Below are positions 59,646-64,000 of a DNA stretch of 64,000 nt, piece after piece. Location of the stretch: assembly GCF_005768555.2 (NCBI RefSeq), contig NZ_VCHX02000180.1, forward strand, positions 1 to 64,000, given 5' to 3'. A program made the position numbers and the translations under genes. The stretch comes from Streptomyces sporangiiformans. Its GTDB lineage: Bacteria; Actinomycetota; Actinomycetes; Streptomycetales; Streptomycetaceae. Position 1 is the stretch's first letter. Each line of letters starts with the position of its first letter. The notes under the pieces were generated by a model. The model did no database searches, was not told the DNA's origin, and saw only the letters and a program-made list of their open reading frames with translations.

Positions 59646-61040
59646 ATGGAGACACCCCACGCCCGCGCCGCCACCGCGGACGGGCACGACGGCAACCCTG
59701 CCGGATCGGCATCCGCCGAGCGGTCAAGACGCTGGTGGCGACTGGCGATCGGCGTGCAGTCGATCATCGCTGTCGGCCTCGGCGCGCTGATCGGCTCGCT
59801 CGCCCCCTCCGCCGGCGAGCAGATGAAGATCTTCGGCGACCTGTTCCTGAATCTGGTGCAGGTGGTCGTCCTGCCGCTGGTGTTCCCCCTGATCGTGCTG
59901 GGTATCGCCCGCATGGAATCGGTCAGGAAGGTGGGCCGGATCGCCGGAAAGGCCATCCTCTACTTCGAGATCGTCACCACGGTGATCCTTCTCATCGCCG
60001 TGGGACTGGCGAAAGTGACCGGCATCGGCAAGGGCGCCCCCGTCGCCGATGCCGACCCCAAGAGCCTTCAGAGCCTGGAGCAGGGCATCGACTTCCACGA
60101 GTTGATCCTGCACGCGGTTCCGAAGAACATCTTCGCCGCGTTCACCGAGGGCAACCTGCTCGGCGCGATCGTCTTCGCGTTGCTGCTCGGCGTGGCCATG
60201 GCCGCCATCGGCGAGAAGTCGGCCCCGTTCGCCACCCTGCTGGACTCCGTCGCATCCGTCATGTTCAAAGTCGTCGGCTACGTCATCCGCGTCGCGCCCC
60301 TGGGCGTGCTCGGCTTCATCAGCTATGACGTGGCGCACTACGGCTTCGCGAACCTCAAGAGCCTGCTCGGCTTCATCACGGTGGTCTACGCGGGCCTGGC
60401 CATCGTCCTGGGTGTGATCTTCCCGCTCATCGCCGCGATCTACCGCGTCCGCTACGTGGCCCTGCTCAAGGCCGTCGGCGGGCTGGCAGGCATCGCGTTC
60501 GTGACCCGCAGTTCCGAGGCCGTACTGGCTCCGCTCATGGGCAAGCTGGAGGCATTCGGGATCAGCCGCTCGACGTCGTCGTTCGTCGTCCCCCTCGGCT
60601 ACTCCTTCAACAGCGACGGCTCCGTCCTCTACCAGGCAGCCGCCCTGGTTTTTCTCGCCAACGCCTACGGCGCGGACACCTCCATCCCGGCTCTGCTGGT
60701 CATGGTCGGCGTGCTGGTGATCCTTTCCAAGGGCATGGCAGGGGTGGCCTCGGCCTCGATCGTGGTCCTCATCGCGGCCGGCAACACCGTCGGCCTCCCC
60801 GCGGAGGGCATCGCGCTGCTGCTCGGTGTCGACTTCATCGTCGACATGGCACGTACGGGTGTGAACGTCATCGGCAATTCGCTCGCGGCCGCCGTGGTGG
60901 ACCGCTCCGAAGCCCGCGGTGAGGCCAAACGAAGGGCCGGGCACGGCTCACCGGACCCCGTCGGGCACGAAGCACCGGACGCCGCCGGGCACGAAGACCA
61001 CCCGAGTGCGCGGGCCCTGCAGGAGGAGACCGCACGGTGA
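59646..61040 (+). CDS. DAACS-family cation symporter (dicarboxylate/acidic amino acid)
   Basis: A 464-residue membrane transporter of the GltP/DctA type. Eight helices and the two re-entrant loops carry FVTRSSEAVLAPLMGKLE, SFNSDGSVLYQAAALVF and VDMARTGVNVIGNSLAAAVV (the substrate-binding motifs). The acidic amino acid or C4-dicarboxylate is moved with Na+ or H+. The third-site residue set differs slightly from DctA. It overlaps the racemase by GTGA and is followed by a GntR regulator, which together suggest uptake of aspartate or glutamate. The C-terminal repeats (GHGSPDPVGHEAPDAAGHE) are low complexity. Confidence 0.88.
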   Translation: METPHARAATADGHDGNPAGSASAERSRRWWRLAIGVQSIIAVGLGALIGSLAPSAGEQMKIFGDLFLNLVQVVVLPLVFPLIVLGIARMESVRKVGRIAGKAILYFEIVTTVILLIAVGLAKVTGIGKGAPVADADPKSLQSLEQGIDFHELILHAVPKNIFAAFTEGNLLGAIVFALLLGVAMAAIGEKSAPFATLLDSVASVMFKVVGYVIRVAPLGVLGFISYDVAHYGFANLKSLLGFITVVYAGLAIVLGVIFPLIAAIYRVRYVALLKAVGGLAGIAFVTRSSEAVLAPLMGKLEAFGISRSTSSFVVPLGYSFNSDGSVLYQAAALVFLANAYGADTSIPALLVMVGVLVILSKGMAGVASASIVVLIAAGNTVGLPAEGIALLLGVDFIVDMARTGVNVIGNSLAAAVVDRSEARGEAKRRAGHGSPDPVGHEAPDAAGHEDHPSARALQEETAR

Positions 61041-61837
61041 ACGGCTCCACCGGGGCTTCGGAGATCATCGGCATCCTGGGCGGCATGGGCCCGGCCGCGA
61101 CTGCGGACTTCTACACCAAGCTGGTGTCGCTGACTCCGGTCCGCAGCGACCAGGACCACCTCAAGACGGTGATCTGGTCCGATCCGACGGTGCCCGACCG
61201 AACCGAGGCACTCATGGGCCGCGGCCCCGACCCCACCCCGTGGCTGTTGAACGGAAGCCGGGTGCTGCGGGAGGCGGGGGCCACTGTGATCGCGATCCCG
61301 TGCAATACGGCCCACGCGTTCATCCCGGAGATCGCCGATCGTGTGGGCCTGCCCATCGTTCACATGATCGGCGAGGTGGCCCGGCACCTGACTCGGCTGC
61401 GCCCGCAGGTGCGTGTCGCCGGACTGCTCGCCACCACCGGCACCATCCGGGCGGGCCTGTATCAGGACTGGCTCGCCCGCGCCGGCATCGACCTCGTCCT
61501 GCCCGACCAAGCCGGCCAGGACGACCAGGTGATGCCCGCGATCCGGGCGGTGAAGGCCGGTCAGCGGGGTACCGCCGTGTCCGGACCGCTCGCCCGGGCC
61601 GCACGACAACTGGTCGGCAACGGGGCTCAGGCCATCATCGCGGGGTGCACCGAGATCCCTCTCGGACTCACTCCCCGGCTCGTCCCCGTCCCGCTCGTCG
61701 ACCCGGCCGCCGTACTGGCCGGCGCCCTGGTGCATCGCTCCCGTACCCGTGAAGCGCCAGGCCTGCCGGCTTCACGCAACAGCGATGTATCGTATGCAAT
61801 ATGTCACTCGACAGCCCAGTCTCCCGGCGCCTCCTGA
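61037..61837 (+). CDS. Aspartate/glutamate racemase family protein
   Basis: A 266-residue racemase of the Asp/Glu/hydantoin family. The two catalytic cysteines are in IPCNTAHAF and IAGCTEIPL, and the start has GILGGMGPAATADFY. It interconverts L- and D-acidic amino acids, or acts on a similar substrate. GTG overlaps the symporter stop (GTGA). It runs 37 bp into the GntR gene, so the three are translated together. Confidence 0.87.
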   Translation: MNGSTGASEIIGILGGMGPAATADFYTKLVSLTPVRSDQDHLKTVIWSDPTVPDRTEALMGRGPDPTPWLLNGSRVLREAGATVIAIPCNTAHAFIPEIADRVGLPIVHMIGEVARHLTRLRPQVRVAGLLATTGTIRAGLYQDWLARAGIDLVLPDQAGQDDQVMPAIRAVKAGQRGTAVSGPLARAARQLVGNGAQAIIAGCTEIPLGLTPRLVPVPLVDPAAVLAGALVHRSRTREAPGLPASRNSDVSYAICHSTAQSPGAS

Positions 61838-62484
61838 GCGATGAGGTCTTCCAGCGTCTGCGCGACTCCATCGTGCGCGGCGAACTGGACCCGGGAGAAA
61901 AGGTCAAGGACGGCGAACTGGCCGAGCGCCTCGGGCTCAGCCGCACCCCGGTGCGCGAAGCGCTCGCCCGGCTCGCCGACATCGGACTGGTCGAAGCCAA
62001 ACCCGGCGTATACACCCGCATCACCACCCTCAACCGGCGTGACGTCGAGAAAACCCTCGCCGTCCTGCGCTCCCTCGACCAACTCGCCGTCGAAACCGCC
62101 GTGCCCCTCATGACCGAACAGAACCTCGGGCAGATGCGGGCGGCGAACCGGGATTTCGAGAGGGCCGTCGCCGCGAACGACACCTCCGCCGCCCTGGAGG
62201 CCGACGACCGCTTCCACGCGGTACCCATCACCGTCGCCGACAATCCCGTACTGAGCCGGATCATCGAGCAGTTGCACCCCCAGATCCACCGCATCCTCTA
62301 CCGGAAGTTCTCCACCCTGCTCGGCGGCCGCAACACCATCGAACACCACGAGCAGCTCATCACCGTCTGTGCGACCGGTGACAGCCGGGCCGCCGCCGAC
62401 CTGTCGGGCCAGCACTGGTCGGAGCTCGGCGGACACATCAACAGGCTCTTCGACACGAACCAACTCGCCGACACCGCCGGCTGA
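61801..62484 (+). CDS. GntR/FadR-family regulator (FCD)
   Basis: A 227-residue regulator. The winged-helix (LSDEVFQRLRDSIVRGELDPG, DGELAERLGLSRTPVREALARL) is followed by an FCD all-helical ligand domain (AVETAVPLMTEQNLGQMRAAN, FHAVPITVADNPVLSRIIEQL) that often binds a metal and small acids. It overlaps the end of the racemase gene and lacks its own ribosome site, so it depends on upstream translation. The likely target is the operon itself, via the inverted repeat at 59611-59640. Confidence 0.88.
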   Translation: MSLDSPVSRRLLSDEVFQRLRDSIVRGELDPGEKVKDGELAERLGLSRTPVREALARLADIGLVEAKPGVYTRITTLNRRDVEKTLAVLRSLDQLAVETAVPLMTEQNLGQMRAANRDFERAVAANDTSAALEADDRFHAVPITVADNPVLSRIIEQLHPQIHRILYRKFSTLLGGRNTIEHHEQLITVCATGDSRAAADLSGQHWSELGGHINRLFDTNQLADTAG

Positions 62485-62582
62485 AGCTCCACCGAAGATG
62501 CGAGGCCCGGATCGATGCGCATACTCGACTAAAGAGCGAGAAGGTCGGCATGTAAGACATGCGAGACAGCGGAAGGGCGCCT

Positions 62583-63467
62583 GTGGAACTCGATGCTGTC
62601 GCCGAGGAGCTGTACGGGGTGCGGCCGGATGAGTTCACCGCCGCCCGCAACCAGCGCGCGGCAGCAGCGCGTAAGGACGGGGACCGCCAGCTGGCCGACC
62701 AGATCAAGGCCCTGCGTCGGCCGACCCTCTCGGCCTGGGCCAGCAACCTGCTGGTGCGCGAGCAGCCCGAAGTGGTCGAACCGCTGATCCGCCTCGGCGA
62801 GGGCCTGCGTCAGGCCCACCGGGACTTGGACGGTGAGCAGCTGCGGGCGCTGTCCCGCCAGCAGCACGCCCTGATCGCCGCCATGTCGCGACAGGCGCGG
62901 CAGTTGGCCGCCGAGGCCGGACAGCACGTCAGTGAGGACGTGCGGCAGGAGGTCGAGCAGACCCTGCGTGCGGTCCTCGCCGATCCTGACGCGGCCCAGC
63001 AGTGGGCCAAGGGCCGGCTGACCAAGCCGCTCGACCCCACCACCGGCTTCGCGGCGGCCGGCGGCCGCCGGCTGCGCCTGGTGACTCCCCCCGCCCCACA
63101 GCCCGAACGCCGGGACCAGGACAAGAAGACCGGCCGGGCCGAGGCGGAGCAACGGCGGCGCAGGCAGGTCGAGGAAGTCCGCCAGGAGGCCGAGGCGGCC
63201 GAACAGGAACTGCGCGAGAGCCAGGAGCGTGCGGCGCGGGACCACGGCGCCGCCCAGGACGCCAAGGAACGGGTGGCCGACCTGCACCAGCGCATCAGCG
63301 AACTCACCGAGCAGCGCAAGGGTTTGGCGGCACAGGCCCGCGAGGCGGAGGCCGAGGAGCGCCGGGTCCGCGACCGGCAGCGCGACAGCGACCGCGCGGC
63401 GCGCCAGGCCCAGCGCCGAGCCGACGCCGCAGCAGCCCGCCTGAAGCGCCTGTCCGGCGACATGTAG
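62583..63467 (+). CDS. Coiled-coil hypothetical protein
   Basis: A 294-residue protein. The N-terminal half (ELYGVRPDEFTAARNQRAAAARKDGDRQLADQIKALRRPTLSAW) is a conserved actinobacterial-looking region, with helical repeats. From about residue 185 it is a highly charged, Glu/Arg/Gln-rich coiled coil (QEAEAAEQELRESQERAARD, EEVRQEAEAAE). GTG at 62583 chosen because GGAAGG is six bases upstream; the ATG at 62559 has none. No membrane helix. Function unknown; a structural or nucleoid role is possible. Confidence 0.72.
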   Translation: MELDAVAEELYGVRPDEFTAARNQRAAAARKDGDRQLADQIKALRRPTLSAWASNLLVREQPEVVEPLIRLGEGLRQAHRDLDGEQLRALSRQQHALIAAMSRQARQLAAEAGQHVSEDVRQEVEQTLRAVLADPDAAQQWAKGRLTKPLDPTTGFAAAGGRRLRLVTPPAPQPERRDQDKKTGRAEAEQRRRRQVEEVRQEAEAAEQELRESQERAARDHGAAQDAKERVADLHQRISELTEQRKGLAAQAREAEAEERRVRDRQRDSDRAARQAQRRADAAAARLKRLSGDM

Positions 63468-63481
63468 TCGTCCCGCCCCAA

Positions 63482-63502
63482 CTCCCCCTGTTCCAGGGGG
63501 AG
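63482..63502. terminator. Hairpin after coiled-coil gene
   Basis: CTCCCCCTG-TTC-CAGGGGGAG, a perfect 9-bp stem with a three-base loop, 15 bp after the stop codon. It probably ends the transcript. Confidence 0.75.
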
Positions 63503-63525
63503 AAACGCTCTACGGCGCCCGAAGT

Positions 63526-63561
63526 TCACCAGGGTCACCAGGGCCACCAGGGCCACCAGAG
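63526..63561. repeat. 9-bp tandem repeat CACCAGGGY
   Basis: About four copies of CACCAGGG(T/C) in a row between the coiled-coil and monooxygenase genes, the last imperfect. The repeat does not code. Such short tandem units often vary in copy number. Confidence 0.85.
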
Positions 63562-63580
63562 AGGGGACAATCCGCCCGGA

Positions 63581-63874
63581 TCAGGGCAGCGGGTCGACGA
63601 AGGTCAGTACCGAGGCGTCCTCTTCGATCAGCGGGGCGAGCGCGGTGTTGAACGGCACGCCGTACGGGGCGTTCAGGTGCGCCTGGAAGGCGTCTTCGTC
63701 CCGGTACGCCTCGAAGATCCAGTAGGCGCGTGGGTTGGACGCCTTGGTGTAGACGTCGAAGGCGAGGTTGCCGTCCTCCTCGCGCACCTTGCGGGCGTAG
63801 TCCCGCATCAGGCGGGCGACATCGTCCTCCTCCCCCTTGCGGGCGGTGAATTCGGCGAACAGGGTCTTCGTCAC
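63581..63874 (-). CDS. ABM-fold putative quinol monooxygenase
   Basis: A 97-residue dimeric ferredoxin-like-fold protein: LFAEFTARKGEEDDVARLMRDYARKVR, GNLAFDVYTKASNPRAYWIFEAYRDEDAFQAHL. It fits the antibiotic biosynthesis monooxygenase (ABM/YgiN) family, which oxygenates quinols or similar without cofactor. GTG at 63874 is preceded by GAGGAC; the longer frame (63916) lacks a site. Next to two palindromic operators, so a small-molecule sensor probably controls it. Confidence 0.85.
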   Translation of the reverse strand: MTKTLFAEFTARKGEEDDVARLMRDYARKVREEDGNLAFDVYTKASNPRAYWIFEAYRDEDAFQAHLNAPYGVPFNTALAPLIEEDASVLTFVDPLP

Positions 63875-63930
63875 GGTGTCGCGTCCTCGCGTTGTGGGGT
63901 GCGGACGATTGTCCACGGCGCTCGACCAAG

Positions 63931-63966
63931 CGATGTCATCGTTGACTTATGTCAGCGATGACATCG
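63931..63966. promoter_or_regulatory. Two palindromic CGATGNCATCG operators
   Basis: CGATG-T-CATCG (63931-63941) and CGATG-A-CATCG (63956-63966). Each is itself palindromic and the two are reverse complements, centres 25 bp apart with a TTGACT between them. They lie upstream of the monooxygenase and of whatever gene starts past 64000, so a divergent TetR-, MarR- or LysR-like regulator is likely. Confidence 0.8.
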
Positions 63967-64000
63967 ACGGGAACCGATGATGAGCGGAAGCTCGTCGATG

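Overview
The window is high-GC actinobacterial DNA, almost certainly from a Streptomyces chromosome. Codon third positions are mostly G or C, many genes start with GTG, and adjacent genes often share a GTGA or ATGA stop/start overlap. Gene content also fits: a DmdR-type iron box, a CebR box, an ANTAR regulator, CBM2 and CBM13 polysaccharide hydrolases, a DUF574 methyltransferase, and a dispersed intergenic hairpin seen widely in this genus. I see no rRNA, tRNA, insertion sequence, phage gene or CRISPR array, so this looks like accessory-flavoured chromosome rather than a mobile island.

Layout. 0.1-3.2 kb: an aldehyde/alcohol dehydrogenase pair divergent from a MarR regulator with two clean palindromes between them. 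3.3-7.9 kb: a STAS protein, an OtrA/TetM-like ribosome-protection GTPase with a possible leader ORF, a P450 and a DUF4230 membrane protein. 7.9-11.8 kb: a compact Mrp-type cation/proton antiporter operon with split and fused subunits and no full MrpA. 12-25 kb: VanZ, PHP and HAD proteins flanking a striking 17-bp/8-bp tandem repeat, two FUSC-type exporters, an ArsR-MFS pair, a DUF3626/FBP divergent pair with a CTAG-rich palindrome array, and a Tat-exported lactonase-fold protein. 25-30 kb: an iron-box DUF2470 gene, a Cys-rich/pentapeptide fusion, an ECF41-like sigma factor, a PIG-L deacetylase and a prolyl aminopeptidase.

30.4-46.2 kb is the most coherent system: a full L-rhamnose catabolic locus. 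A LacI regulator, a secreted beta-propeller protein of BNR_4 type (possibly a rhamnosyl-glucuronate lyase), the mutarotase rhaM and the ABC importer rhaS-Q-P-T lie on the minus strand. Isomerase rhaI, the bifunctional aldolase/lactaldehyde dehydrogenase and the kinase rhaB lie on the plus strand, followed by lutABC. The aldolase fusion should give dihydroxyacetone phosphate plus L-lactate, and LutABC oxidises L-lactate to pyruvate, so rhamnose release, uptake and conversion to central metabolites are encoded together. Two LacI-type operators sit in the divergent rhaT-rhaI promoter region.

46-55 kb is a secreted polysaccharide-degradation block: an AA10 LPMO with a C-terminal membrane anchor, a DUF574 methyltransferase, a GH30 enzyme resembling endo-beta-1,6-galactanase with several accessory domains, a CE3-CBM2 esterase behind a perfect CebR box, and a GH5_8 mannanase with Fn3 and CBM2. 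With the rhamnose locus this suggests growth on plant cell-wall glycans, possibly including arabinogalactan proteins. 55-64 kb holds a GAF-ANTAR regulator, helical proteins of unknown role, an alpha/beta hydrolase, a dicarboxylate/amino-acid symporter-racemase-GntR operon, and an ABM-fold monooxygenase facing two palindromic operators at the window edge.
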